Below are positions 1 through 8,834 of a stretch of 64,000 nucleotides of DNA, piece by piece. The notes under the pieces were generated by a model. That model was given only the letters and a program-made list of their open reading frames with translations, was not told the origin of the DNA and made no database searches. This DNA comes from Cohaesibacter sp. (GTDB lineage: Bacteria; Pseudomonadota; Alphaproteobacteria; Rhizobiales; Cohaesibacteraceae). Both the position numbers and the translations under genes were made by a program. The stretch spans positions 62,001-126,000 of the forward strand of contig JAOAQZ010000028.1 in assembly GCA_025210795.1 (NCBI GenBank), given 5' to 3'. The stretch's first letter is position 1, and each line of letters begins with the position of its first letter.

Positions 1-942
1 CAGAGCGGCGCCAGAGCCTTCCCCCAGACGCATGCCCATATCAAAGAGGGCTCTTACCCCCATGGCATCCAGTGCCTTTTTGTGGGCGCTTTCAGCAGAC
101 ACGTGGGCAAAGAGGCAATGGTCGATTGCCGATTTATCAAGTGCATAAAGCACAGCAGCGGCAGACGAGGCCACAAAGCCATCGACGATCACCGGAATAT
201 TCTGAAGGCGCGCTGCAAGGATTGCTCCGACCATAGCCGCGATCTCGCGCCCGCCCAATCGGCGCAGCACTTCCAGTGGTTTATCAAGGTTGCCGGCATG
301 GAGCGCCAGAGCGGCCTCGACCGCTTCTGCCTTTCGCGTCAGGCCATCATCATCAACGCCAGTGCCGCGGCCACACCATTCAGCCGCACTGCCACCAAAC
401 AAAGCCGCATAGATGACCGAGGCAATGGTTGTGTTGGCAATGCCCATTTCACCGATGCAAAGAAGATCTGTGCCCCCTGCGATGGCTTCCATACCAAAGG
501 CGATGGTTTTGGCGCAGCCCACTTCATCCATGGCCGCTTCTTGGGTGATATCGCCGGTGGGGTAATCAAGCGCCAGATCAAAGACTTTAAGGCCCAGATC
601 ATGCGCGATGCAAAGCTGGTTAACCGCAGCGCCACCGGCGGCAAAATTCTCAACCATTTGCTGGGTAACAGACGGCGGATAGGCAGAAACCCCTTGCGCG
701 GCAACACCGTGATTACCTGCAAAAACAGCCACGAGCGGGCGGAAGATCTTTGGCGGGGCCTGACGCTGCCACACAGCGACCCATTCGGCCAGCTCTTCCA
801 GGCGACCAAGCGAGCCTGCCGGTTTGGTCAAAACAGCGTCTCTTGCCCGCACCTTTGCCCGAGCGTCCTCATCCGGCCCACTCATCTGCCCAATGAGGGC
901 GAGAATATCGTCAAATGGCATGCCTGTCGCAGAGGTTGTCAT
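1..942 (-). CDS. cobT: Nicotinate-nucleotide--dimethylbenzimidazole phosphoribosyltransferase CobT (3' part off the left edge)
   Basis: Reverse-strand translation from the ATG at 942 stays open for 314 codons to the window edge, so the C-terminus is missing. CobT transfers the phosphoribosyl group of nicotinate mononucleotide to 5,6-dimethylbenzimidazole, giving alpha-ribazole phosphate for the lower ligand of cobalamin; it is cytoplasmic. Visible family features are the N-terminal LTKPAGSLGRLEELA motif, FAGNHGVAAQGVSAYPP, the GEMGIANTTIAS segment and IPVIVDGFVASSAA. The partly overlapping long reverse-strand frame at 339-809 is a shadow. The gene is divergent from cobS across about 230 bases, so the two nucleotide-loop steps sit together. 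I see no clear cobalamin riboswitch between them. Confidence 0.96.
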   Translation of the reverse strand, partial: MTTSATGMPFDDILALIGQMSGPDEDARAKVRARDAVLTKPAGSLGRLEELAEWVAVWQRQAPPKIFRPLVAVFAGNHGVAAQGVSAYPPSVTQQMVENFAAGGAAVNQLCIAHDLGLKVFDLALDYPTGDITQEAAMDEVGCAKTIAFGMEAIAGGTDLLCIGEMGIANTTIASVIYAALFGGSAAEWCGRGTGVDDDGLTRKAEAVEAALALHAGNLDKPLEVLRRLGGREIAAMVGAILAARLQNIPVIVDGFVASSAAAVLYALDKSAIDHCLFAHVSAESAHKKALDAMGVRALFDMGMRLGEGSGAAL

Positions 943-1173
943 GGTCTCGTTACCCTTATCTGTTTGTCTTTCTCATCGCCATGGAATAGGCTCTTGCCGC
1001 AGACTGGTTTTTGGGCATTTGTTATGCGAGCAATCACCCTGAAAGCCAGAATGCGTTGATATTTCTCTTCTCCCTACAGCATAGACTTTGATAGGGCTAT
1101 GCCAAATGCGAGTTACGCCGAGATATACCGGGAAGTTGCCAAAGAGCAAGATGTAATGCGTGAGAGTGACCAT

Positions 1174-2037
1174 ATGTCTGATAATAATCATCCTACTCCC
1201 CCCTCTTCTCCCAAATCCCGTCTTTTGAGAGAGCTCTTGGAGTGGCGCAAGGATTTTGCCGATTGTCTTGCATTTTTCACCCGCCTGCCGGTGCCAAAGC
1301 TTCTTGGACCCGTTACCGAAGGTCTGCCCAACTTCGAGCGCTCCAGTCGCATTTTGCCATTGCTCGGGTTCTTGCTGGGCCTGATCGCCTTGGTGCCTGC
1401 CACTCTGTTTGATGTGATTGCCCTTACCGCGCCTTTACCACCTATGCTGATGGCAGGCCTAACCCTTGCAGTGATGGCGCTGATTACTGGCGGTCTGCAT
1501 GAAGATGGCCTGGCTGACATGGCCGACGGCTTTGGTGGCGGCTATACAATCGAGCGTAAGATCGAGATCATGAAAGACAGCCGCCTTGGCTCTTTTGGGG
1601 CTCTGGCTTTGCTTTTCTCTGTTCTTATCCGCTTTAGCATTCTCTCCTATCTTTTTGAAAATTATGGTGTATGGACAGGTGGCCTTGCCTATCTTGCAGC
1701 AAATACGGTCTCGCGCATTCCCACCTTGCATGTCTGGTATATTCTACCCGCAGCACGGCTAAACGGCCTTTCATCCGTTGCAGGGCAGCCTACAACCCTG
1801 TCTTATGGCATCGGCATTGCCATTGCTGCCTTTGTAACGGGTTGGCTCATTGTGCCCAGCTTTGGTTTTGCCTCGGCTCTCTCCGCCTTTACCTTTGTAG
1901 CGCTTGCCAGTGGCTATATGGTCTTTCTCTCCAAGCGCCATATTCGCGGCCAAACCGGAGATGTTTTGGGCGGCGCGCAGCAGATTGGCGAGATTGCCTT
2001 TGGCGTTGGTCTTTTGCTTTTGGCATCAGCCGGATAG
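1174..2037 (+). CDS. cobS: Adenosylcobinamide-GDP ribazoletransferase CobS
   Basis: This integral membrane enzyme joins adenosylcobinamide-GDP with alpha-ribazole (or its phosphate), the last step of cobalamin nucleotide-loop assembly. About 287 residues follow a start at 1174; upstream in-frame starts at 1156 and 1099 are possible but would only add an unrelated polar extension. Family features include FFTRLPVPK near residue 45, the acidic segment GGLHEDGLADMADGFGGG (a substrate- and Mg-binding region in the family), KDSRLGSFGA, and GQTGDVLGGAQQIGE near the C-terminus, with several hydrophobic spans between. It is divergent from cobT. Function is secure; the start is not. Confidence 0.94.
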   Translation: MSDNNHPTPPSSPKSRLLRELLEWRKDFADCLAFFTRLPVPKLLGPVTEGLPNFERSSRILPLLGFLLGLIALVPATLFDVIALTAPLPPMLMAGLTLAVMALITGGLHEDGLADMADGFGGGYTIERKIEIMKDSRLGSFGALALLFSVLIRFSILSYLFENYGVWTGGLAYLAANTVSRIPTLHVWYILPAARLNGLSSVAGQPTTLSYGIGIAIAAFVTGWLIVPSFGFASALSAFTFVALASGYMVFLSKRHIRGQTGDVLGGAQQIGEIAFGVGLLLLASAG

Positions 2038-2085
2038 TCTTCTCTCATCCACCTTCTTTTTCCCGGTAGATATTGGAATTGCATC

Positions 2086-2271
2086 ATGGCCATTCAATCG
2101 CCTTGCATCAAAGCTTGCAAAATAGATGATCGCAGCGCCCTTTGTGAAGGCTGTGGGCGCAGCATTGAAGAAGTGATGAATTGGGCCCGTATGAGCAACG
2201 CGGAACGCGCCACAATCATGAGCGGCCTTGCCGAGCGTATGTCCAAACATTTCCCCGCAGCCAAATCGTAG
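2086..2271 (+). CDS. DUF1289 family small cysteine protein
   Basis: A 61-residue protein with the DUF1289 pattern: SPCIKACKID near residue 5, then LCEGCGRSIEEV and a following W. The four cysteines in C-x3-C...C-x2-C spacing suggest an Fe-S or zinc site, as proposed for the family; its biochemical role is unknown. It follows cobS by about 50 bases on the same strand and may be cotranscribed. The family is common in alpha-, beta- and gammaproteobacteria. Confidence 0.9.
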   Translation: MAIQSPCIKACKIDDRSALCEGCGRSIEEVMNWARMSNAERATIMSGLAERMSKHFPAAKS

Positions 2272-2421
2272 ATTGAGCGTAAAGACAGAGCGCAGTTTCT
2301 CTGCTACTCACTCGATTTTTACGCATTCCCCTTTCACCCGCCGGAGCGTTTGCGCGAAGGCTGACTGGCATTTTACTCCTTGTCCCCCTATATCAAGGCA
2401 AGAGAGACGAAAGGATGCTGC

Positions 2422-3105
2422 ATGTTTTATGTTTTGCTGGGGATCTTGGTCACCGCGGTTGCTGTTTTGATGTTTAATCATGAAGCAGGAGAGGTTTTTG
2501 GCCTGCCGATTGAACAGGTTGCCAGTGTTACGCTGATGTCGTCTTTTCTTCTTTATTTGCTACCCAGCCGCATGTCTGGACTTGGGCAACTTGCCCAATC
2601 CATCAAGCAATTGGCCATCTGGCTGCTGATCGGCTTTGGGCTAGTTCTTGGTTATAGCTTTAAGGACGATGCCAAGCTGTTGGTTGGCCGCGTGGCGGGA
2701 GAATTGGTCCCCGGCATGGGGATTGAAGCCAAAAACGGGGCCGTAACCTTCCCTCGCTCTGGCAACGGGCATTTTATGGTTCTGGCCCGCGTCAATGGTG
2801 CCGAGGTTCCCATGCTGGTGGATACTGGTGCCAGCTCGGTTGTCTTGTCATATGACGATGCGAAAAGCGCCGGACTTAACCTTGATGCTTTGCGTTTTTC
2901 CACCCCTGTTTCCACAGCAAATGGCACCACCAAAGCGGCCCGTATCTATCTTAACTCAGTCAATGTGGCAGGGATTGAGCGCGGCCGCGTCGAAGCTCTG
3001 GTCTCGCAGCCGGGAGCCTTGCGCGAAAGCCTTTTGGGCATGAGCTTTTTGGAAAAGCTTGGCGGCTGGTCCGTGACCAATGACCGCCTGACCTTCCAGC
3101 CTTAA
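2422..3105 (+). CDS. Retropepsin-like clan AA aspartic protease (TIGR02281 type), membrane-anchored
   Basis: About 227 residues. The ATG at 2422 has GAAAGGA six bases upstream, making it a better start than the in-frame TTG at 2380. Three N-terminal hydrophobic spans (roughly residues 1-18, 33-48 and 60-77) are followed by one retropepsin-like domain with the active-site motif MLVDTGASSVVLS and, later, LLGMSFLEKL. This is the usual architecture of the alphaproteobacterial TIGR02281 family, with the catalytic domain probably periplasmic. Only one DTGA motif is present, so activity would need a dimer as in retropepsins. It ends 15 bases from the convergent TSUP gene. Confidence 0.9.
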   Translation: MFYVLLGILVTAVAVLMFNHEAGEVFGLPIEQVASVTLMSSFLLYLLPSRMSGLGQLAQSIKQLAIWLLIGFGLVLGYSFKDDAKLLVGRVAGELVPGMGIEAKNGAVTFPRSGNGHFMVLARVNGAEVPMLVDTGASSVVLSYDDAKSAGLNLDALRFSTPVSTANGTTKAARIYLNSVNVAGIERGRVEALVSQPGALRESLLGMSFLEKLGGWSVTNDRLTFQP

Positions 3106-3120
3106 GCGCGCTTTCGTGCG

Positions 3121-3963
3121 TTAGCTGGCCCCAAAATCAAGCGCCAGAAAGAAGCGGATAGCAACAACAATCAAAAAGACCCCGAATGCGCGCGAGAGAA
3201 TATGCTTTGGCAAGGCATGAGCAATTTTCACACCCAAGGGTGCCACCAAGATCGTGATGGGGATGATCAGTGCCACAGCCAGCAAATTGACAAAACCAAG
3301 GGAAAAGTCAGGCAGTCCTTCTTTGCCCCAGCCCGCCAGAATATAACCAATAGCACCGGGAATTGAGATCAACACCCCTACACCGGCTGAGGTGGCAACA
3401 GCTTGATGGATTGGACGATTAAACAGGGTCATAAAGGTGTTGTTCAGAACGCCGCCTCCGATACCCATGAGCGAGGATAAAAGGCCGATCATCACACCGG
3501 CAAAACCCCGCCAAATAGCGCCGGGAAGGTCTGTGCCCAAGCGCCAGCTTTCCTTTCCGAACATCATTTTTAGCGCAACAAAGAGAGCAATGACAGCAAA
3601 GACAGCCTTAAGGCTATTGCCTGAAACGAAAGAGGCTAGAAAAGATCCCATCAGAACTCCCAGTGGCACGGCGATGATGAAGTTCCTTAGCAATTGCTCA
3701 TCCGCTGCCCCGCGGCTGCGGTGCGACATAAAAGAGCGCAAGGATGTTGGTACAATCACGGCAAGAGAGGTGCCAACCGAGATATGCATGCGCACCGCAT
3801 CATCAACGCCCAAAATCCCCAAAAACTGATAGAGCACCGGCACCAGAACGGCCCCACCACCAATACCGAAAATGCCAGCAAGAAGACCGGCCACAGCCCC
3901 TGCCCCCATCAAGGCAACAGCAAGGGAAATCAGGGTTGCGTCAAGGGCTTCTGGCATGGACAT
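3121..3963 (-). CDS. TSUP/TauE-SafE family anion permease
   Basis: A predicted 8-TM inner-membrane permease of the TauE/SafE family, which moves sulfite, sulfonates or other organosulfur anions; the substrate here is unknown. Two glycine-rich repeats diagnostic of the family are visible: LAGIFGIGGGAVLVPVLY near the N-terminus and LSSLMGIGGGVLNNTF in the middle, reflecting the internal duplication. The start is placed at 3963 (MSMPEAL...); an in-frame ATG at 4035 would add 24 polar residues before the first membrane span. No neighbour gives a clue to substrate. Confidence 0.88.
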   Translation of the reverse strand: MSMPEALDATLISLAVALMGAGAVAGLLAGIFGIGGGAVLVPVLYQFLGILGVDDAVRMHISVGTSLAVIVPTSLRSFMSHRSRGAADEQLLRNFIIAVPLGVLMGSFLASFVSGNSLKAVFAVIALFVALKMMFGKESWRLGTDLPGAIWRGFAGVMIGLLSSLMGIGGGVLNNTFMTLFNRPIHQAVATSAGVGVLISIPGAIGYILAGWGKEGLPDFSLGFVNLLAVALIIPITILVAPLGVKIAHALPKHILSRAFGVFLIVVAIRFFLALDFGAS

Positions 3964-4156
3964 ACTCTCTGGCAGGCGGGACTTGAAAGGTGCCAGAAAC
4001 TGAGAACTGACACTATAAGGCAAATCTGCAGCCACTTTTGACGATCAAGCAAGCAGGGTCAAGCCTTGGCGGACTTGTTTCTGTTCAAGCACGGGCAAAA
4101 GTCGGTTTCTTGTTGGGCAATAATTTTGCCTTGCAAGGCAATGTTTGAAGGCACGC

Positions 4157-5170
4157 TTAGCCCAGCGCTGCCAAAGCATCCGCCACCACATGCGCTGTTG
4201 CGCCAGGTTTGACGGATTCAACGGTCAGGATTTGCCGCCAACGACGCGCACCAGGCCGGGCCTGGAACAGCCCCAGCATATGACGGGTAACATGATTGGC
4301 CTTACCGCCACGCGCAATATGGCGCTCAATATAGGGGATCATGGCTTCTGCGGCCACAAACAGATCGGTTTCGTCAGGCGCGCCAAACAGTTCCTTATCG
4401 ACCGAGGCGAGAAGCGCAGGGGAATGATAAGCCGCCCGCCCCATCATGACCTCATCCATAATCTGATAATGGTCTTTTGCCTCGCCCAGCGAGGTAATGC
4501 CACCATTGATGCCCATTTGCACATCTGGCAAGCGCTGCTTGAGGCGATAGACACGGTCATAATTAAGGGGCGGAATATCGCGATTTTCCTTCGGGCTCAG
4601 ACCTTTGAGCCAGGCTTTGCGGGCATGGACGGTAAGAGAGTCACAGCCCGCTGCCAGTACCTTGTCAGCCAGCACGTCAAGGGCCTCTTCCTCATCTTGC
4701 TCATCAATGCCAATCCGGCATTTTACGCTTACAGGGATGGAAACCACCTTTTTCATGGCATCAATGCATGAGGCCACCAGATCCGGCTCGGCCATCAGGC
4801 AGGCACCGAACTTTCCCGATTGCACGCGATCGGATGGGCAGCCGACATTGAGATTGATCTCATCATAGCCCCAATCACGGCAAATCACAGCGGCCTGCGC
4901 CAGTTCTTTCGGGTCGGATCCCCCAAGCTGCACCACAACAGGATGCTCAGCCTCATCAAAGCCCAAAAGCCGCTCCCTCTCCCCATGGATTACAGCACCG
5001 GTCGTCACCATTTCGGTATAAAGCAAAGTCTGCTTTGAAAGGAGGCGATGAAAGTACCGACAATGCCTGTCCGTCCACTCCATCATCGGAGCCACAGAGA
5101 AGATCTTAGCCATTGATTTTTCTTTGCTTTTCATTTTATTCAACGACTTACCTTTTGGGTCATGATCCAC
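4157..5170 (-). CDS. dusA: tRNA-dihydrouridine(20/20a) synthase DusA
   Basis: An FMN-dependent enzyme that reduces uridine 20/20a in the tRNA D-loop. The 337-residue protein has the N-terminal VAPMMEWTDRHCRYFHR motif that marks the DusA subgroup, the catalytic-cysteine motif NVGCPSDRVQSGKFGACLM, VKCRIGID, and the phosphate-binding NGGITSL and MMGRAAYHSP motifs. The ATG at 5170 has AGGTGG just upstream; later in-frame methionines (5134, 5113) before MAKIFSVAP are possible, because the extra N-terminal residues are polar and not conserved. Confidence 0.95.
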   Translation of the reverse strand: MDHDPKGKSLNKMKSKEKSMAKIFSVAPMMEWTDRHCRYFHRLLSKQTLLYTEMVTTGAVIHGERERLLGFDEAEHPVVVQLGGSDPKELAQAAVICRDWGYDEINLNVGCPSDRVQSGKFGACLMAEPDLVASCIDAMKKVVSIPVSVKCRIGIDEQDEEEALDVLADKVLAAGCDSLTVHARKAWLKGLSPKENRDIPPLNYDRVYRLKQRLPDVQMGINGGITSLGEAKDHYQIMDEVMMGRAAYHSPALLASVDKELFGAPDETDLFVAAEAMIPYIERHIARGGKANHVTRHMLGLFQARPGARRWRQILTVESVKPGATAHVVADALAALG

Positions 5171-5609
5171 CTGATCATGAAGTATTCAACTGATGGAGCC
5201 TATCACTCAAACAAAGCGAAAAGACGCTTTGACAGCCTGAACTGCGCAGATTGTCATAAAACGATCAATGCGGATTGTCCACCGTGCGAATAAGACATTT
5301 CATTAAAGAAGAGATGTAGAAACCGGCAAGGAAAGCGCTATTGAGGTAATAGCATTTGTGATCAGCTCATGTCGCGTTTGTTAATATTTTGACTTTTCCG
5401 TTTTTTCGAGCCTACGGATCGGTTAAGTGTATTTCGTTTCTCGGGAAATACTAATCCGATTTAAAAGCATAGTCGGAGTTGTGGCCATATAACCGTCGCT
5501 AAAGCGAGGAAAGCTTTTGAGGTTTCCCAAGGCACACAAGATGTCAAGCACTGCATTTTGTAGATATTGACCTCCAATAGCCTGTTTTTAGGATAAAAAG
5601 GTAGATTGC
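5171..5609. other. Intergenic region, no gene seen
   Basis: About 440 bases, AT-richer than the flanking genes, between divergent dusA and the FkbM gene. A TTGACC-N16-TAGGAT match lies at 5567-5594, but it would start transcription inside the FkbM ribosome binding site, so I do not call it. No open frame with a ribosome site and no RNA gene is apparent. Confidence 0.5.
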
Positions 5610-6455
5610 ATGTCCAAGACCTCCACAGCATCCAGAAATTTCAGAATTGTTTCTAAATTTGCTTCGATAGTGAGGGGCCTTGTTTTTATCCTGTTGCCTT
5701 TCTGGCCGAAACGAAGAACAACCTTTCTTGCTATTCTGTCTGAACAATTGGTCCCTGTTTTTGACAATGATCTTGTTCAACCGGGCGGACTGAAATTTTG
5801 GTGTTTTGGCGGCTGGCCCAGCTTTCGTGCCCAATCTGTCACGGACAAGGAAACCGCGACGATCGCCTGGATTGATGGTTTTCAAGATAATTCTACATTT
5901 TGGGATATCGGCGCAAATGTGGGCGTCTTTTCACTATATGCGGCCCAGACCAAACCGGGGATGACGGTATTTGGGTTTGAACCATCTGCTACAAACTTCG
6001 CTGTATTTGTAAATAATATTGAGCAAAATCGACTGGATGACAAAATCACACCAATGTTGCTGGCTTTGTCTTCCCAAACCAAACTGGACTATTTGCATAT
6101 GCCAACAAACATGGCTGGCAATACAGGTGGGCAATTCGGGCAAGCTGACTCTTCTGCGAGCTTTAAGCAGGGCATATTGGGCTTCTCTGCTGATGATCTG
6201 GTGAAAGCGTTCGACATCGCATTGCCGAACTATATCAAGATCGACGTGGATGGTTTGGAGAAAGAAATTCTGGTCGGCGCAAAAGAATTGCTACAGCAGG
6301 AAACAGTAAAGTCCGTTGCAATTGAACTGACCGTGGGAAGCCCGGAACAGATTGAGGCACATGCGATCCTGGAAGAAGCAGGCTTTGCTTTGAAAGAGGC
6401 TCAGGATACGGTTGTAGGCAAAGACGTGGTGAAGAACTATTTTTACTTCCGATAG
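5610..6455 (+). CDS. FkbM family SAM-dependent methyltransferase
   Basis: A 281-residue protein with FkbM-type features: FWDIGANVGVFSLYAAQTKP (SAM-binding motif I), GFEPSATNFAVFVNNIEQN, and IKIDVDGLEKEILVGA, the motif typical of the Methyltransf_21 domain. Such enzymes methylate sugars, polyketides or other small acceptors; this acceptor is unknown. The N-terminus is basic with a short hydrophobic stretch (residues 24-36), perhaps a weak membrane association. The gene stands alone between dusA (divergent) and a convergent chemoreceptor, with AAAAGG nine bases before the ATG. Low GC at its 5' end is compatible with transfer but is not proof. Confidence 0.88.
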   Translation: MSKTSTASRNFRIVSKFASIVRGLVFILLPFWPKRRTTFLAILSEQLVPVFDNDLVQPGGLKFWCFGGWPSFRAQSVTDKETATIAWIDGFQDNSTFWDIGANVGVFSLYAAQTKPGMTVFGFEPSATNFAVFVNNIEQNRLDDKITPMLLALSSQTKLDYLHMPTNMAGNTGGQFGQADSSASFKQGILGFSADDLVKAFDIALPNYIKIDVDGLEKEILVGAKELLQQETVKSVAIELTVGSPEQIEAHAILEEAGFALKEAQDTVVGKDVVKNYFYFR

Positions 6456-6570
6456 TCACCGATATTTCCCCGGTCACTATTTCAGGGCTTGCGCATACTA
6501 TGGGGACGGGTCTGAGCTTGGTCAAAATCGCCAAGGGCTACTCTTCCCTACCGCCCTTACCGAAAGATAT

Positions 6571-6600
6571 AAAAAAGCCGCTTTGTTTGAGCGGCCTTTT
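6571..6600. terminator. Bidirectional rho-independent terminator
   Basis: Stem GCCGCT/AGCGGC with a TTGTTTG loop, flanked by A6 on one side and T4 on the other. It lies between the FkbM gene and the convergent chemoreceptor and could serve both. Confidence 0.75.
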
Positions 6601-6635
6601 GTCGTTCCTGCTTCTACGAACCCAGCTATTTTTCT

Positions 6636-8093
6636 TTAGGCAGCTTTTACCTCTGAGAGGAATTTTAAGATCTGCGCTTTTAGCCTATTCGCCTCGTTTG
6701 AGACCTCTTGTGAGGCTTGCATAACATCATTCACCGACTGTGATGTGGTTGAAGCAGAGGATGTCACATTTGCAATATTGGAATGGACCATATCTGTGCT
6801 ACTGGCCGCTTGTTGCACATTGGTGGAGATTTCCTGAGTAGCTCCGCCTTGCTGCTCCACGGCGCTAGCAATGGCGGTTGTGTATTCATCGACTTGCTGC
6901 ATGGTGTCAGCAATTTTCTCAATGGAACTGACTGCATCTTTGGTAGAGACCTGAATGTCGCCGATTTGGCTCGAAATCTCCTCAGTTGCCTTAGAGGTTT
7001 GGTTGGCCAGTTCTTTTACCTCGGCTGCCACAACTGCAAAGCCTTTACCCATATCGCCAGCCCGAGCAGCTTCGATGGTTGCATTCAGAGCAAGCAGATT
7101 GGTTTGTTCCGCAATGTCCTGAATGAGGGTGACAACCTGCCCGATCCGCTGGGCGGCAGTATCCAGACTTGCCACCTTTGTATTGCTGTCTTGTGCCGAG
7201 CGGCTGGTTTCTGACACGATGGATTTGGTTTGATGCAATTGATGATTGATATCAGCGATCGATGCCGAGAGTTCCTCTGCGGCAGTTGCAACGATGCCTA
7301 CGCTGGTTGCAGCTTGTTCGGACGAGGCGGCGATGCCGCTTGATTGCTGCAAGGTGTGCTCGGCGATATCGCTCAGGGATTGAGCTGTTTGCTCCATTGC
7401 GTCGCTATTGTTGGTCACCTGCCCCAAGGAGCGCTCAACCGTTTGCTGGAATTCTCCAATAAGAAGATCCACTTTTGCCGCGCGCTCTTGCCCTTGGGTC
7501 TGGTTCTGCTTTTGCTCGCTTAACAGATCGGTTGCTTTGGCCTTGGCGCGGTTGGCCTCTTCCACTGCTGCACTGGAATCCTGAACTGCTTTGGCAAGGC
7601 GGGAAGTCAGCCAGATCAGCGTCCCTGACTGCAACACCAGAATAACCGCATGCATCACAACGCGCAGGAAGTCCCCTCCTCCTGGAAAAACGGCCATAGG
7701 ATAGAGGAAATTAAGTGCCAGATGGTGGACCGCCACCACAGCGGTGCCGATCAAAATAGCCCGCCAGCAGCACCAGCCCGCCAGAACTGACATGGAGGCG
7801 AAGAAATACATATGCCAGTCAATTTGGTAAGGATGGCCTGAAAAGATAAAAACAATCAGGGCGACTTGAGACGCCAGCGCTATAGCACTGATATCGCGCG
7901 TAAGAATGCTACAGCCCGATTGAGCCAGCGATAAGCTGGCTGCGCCTGCTGCCAGCACGGAAATGCCAACGGCAATCCAGCCGGCAATACCGGTCATTGT
8001 TAGCGCCATCACTGCGGAGAAAGCAGCATTGAGCCAAAGCAAACCGACGATCACTTTGGAGAATTGCTGGCGAAGCATTTGTAAATCAAGCAT
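6636..8093 (-). CDS. Methyl-accepting chemotaxis protein with polytopic N-terminal domain
   Basis: About 485 residues. The N-terminal ~180 residues form a cluster of about six hydrophobic spans, including WHMYFF and [13 protein letters not shown], rather than a periplasmic ligand domain, so sensing is probably intramembrane or cytoplasmic; the histidines might bind a cofactor (inference). A coiled coil follows, then the MA signalling domain with the hairpin tip [21 protein letters not shown]. No HAMP domain is evident. The ATG at 8093 has AAAGG about nine bases upstream and overlaps the stop of the gene before it, so the two are probably co-translated. The ligand is unknown. Confidence 0.92.
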   Translation of the reverse strand: MLDLQMLRQQFSKVIVGLLWLNAAFSAVMALTMTGIAGWIAVGISVLAAGAASLSLAQSGCSILTRDISAIALASQVALIVFIFSGHPYQIDWHMYFFASMSVLAGWCCWRAILIGTAVVAVHHLALNFLYPMAVFPGGGDFLRVVMHAVILVLQSGTLIWLTSRLAKAVQDSSAAVEEANRAKAKATDLLSEQKQNQTQGQERAAKVDLLIGEFQQTVERSLGQVTNNSDAMEQTAQSLSDIAEHTLQQSSGIAASSEQAATSVGIVATAAEELSASIADINHQLHQTKSIVSETSRSAQDSNTKVASLDTAAQRIGQVVTLIQDIAEQTNLLALNATIEAARAGDMGKGFAVVAAEVKELANQTSKATEEISSQIGDIQVSTKDAVSSIEKIADTMQQVDEYTTAIASAVEQQGGATQEISTNVQQAASSTDMVHSNIANVTSSASTTSQSVNDVMQASQEVSNEANRLKAQILKFLSEVKAA

Positions 8094-8472
8094 TCTTAGC
8101 ACCTTTGGTCAGATTGTGCAGAAAGGATGGGGACAGACCCGATTGTATTGCGGGGGAGATCGGGTTTGGAAAACAGGCCGAAAAGAGACGCCCGCTGCCA
8201 ACAAACAGCGCGCCAGCCTGATAAAGATCTCTTATAAAACCGGGATTTGATGACTTGGCCAGAACGATCCATGGACGGGAGCCGGTATTCATCAAATAGC
8301 CATCGGCGCGTGCCACAACCTCAAGCGCATGACTTCCCTTGGAATAAGGGGAGACAAACACAACAACATTGTCAGAACTTGATTGGGGTATGGCCGCAAG
8401 CAGGAAAATACAGAATGTCAAACTGGCAAACAGCGCAAAACTGATTAGATTATGACGATTTCTACGCGACAT
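8086..8472 (-). CDS. Small exported or membrane-anchored protein of unknown function, partner of the chemoreceptor
   Basis: About 128 residues from the ATG at 8472, with one N-terminal hydrophobic span (residues 10-29) after a basic start (MSRRNRHN), so it is either secreted or anchored with the rest in the periplasm. The segment [20 protein letters not shown] followed by [12 protein letters not shown] resembles nothing I can name with confidence. Its stop overlaps the chemoreceptor start by eight bases (ATGCTTGA), which implies translational coupling and a possible accessory role in sensing. Confidence 0.7.
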   Translation of the reverse strand: MSRRNRHNLISFALFASLTFCIFLLAAIPQSSSDNVVVFVSPYSKGSHALEVVARADGYLMNTGSRPWIVLAKSSNPGFIRDLYQAGALFVGSGRLFSACFPNPISPAIQSGLSPSFLHNLTKGAKNA

Positions 8473-8676
8473 GACCAATCACTCATCTGAAAAGAAATTC
8501 ATTAATTAAGCTAGGTATTTATACTTTATTTTTAGTTAAGGCTGCTCAATTACCCCGTCGTGCCGTAACAGAGTTTCATATACGGTCTTCAAAAATATGG
8601 GTATCCGAGCTGTAAGGATGTGTTGCGATACAGCAATCTCTGGTCATCACTTGCCTCTGCGACTTATTTGCAAGAC

Positions 8677-8690
8677 TTGATTTTCATCAA
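8677..8690 (+). promoter_or_regulatory. FNR/Dnr-type operator, perfect consensus
   Basis: TTGATTTTCATCAA is an exact match to TTGAT-N4-ATCAA, the binding site of Fnr, Dnr and NnrR proteins. It lies 144 bases before the ATG of the first ABC binding protein. A second partial copy (TTGATTTTCATG) begins at 8700. The surrounding gap, 8473-8834, is AT-rich and holds no gene. A site 41.5 bases upstream of a transcription start near 8725 would be the usual activating geometry. A Dnr-type regulator is encoded at 57989. Confidence 0.85.
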
Positions 8691-8834
8691 AACATGAGAT
8701 TGATTTTCATGTTTACTGCAGCTATTGCTCAGGGGCCTGACCACCTTCTGACCCAAATGCGCCAGCTCTTTTTCTCTAAGGCCTGCGCATTCATCGCCAA
8801 GGACCATATAGTTTAATCTCATGTGGAGATCATT

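Noticed and set aside
82..1059. Long forward-strand open frame of 325 codons
   Set aside because: It lies antisense to cobT, whose reverse-strand translation shows all family motifs; the forward product has no domain and poor composition.
943..1173. Possible cobalamin riboswitch between cobT and cobS
   Set aside because: The conserved B12-box elements could not be found on either strand.
5567..5594. Sigma-70 promoter (TTGACC-N16-TAGGAT) before the FkbM gene
   Set aside because: The predicted start would cut off the ribosome binding site.
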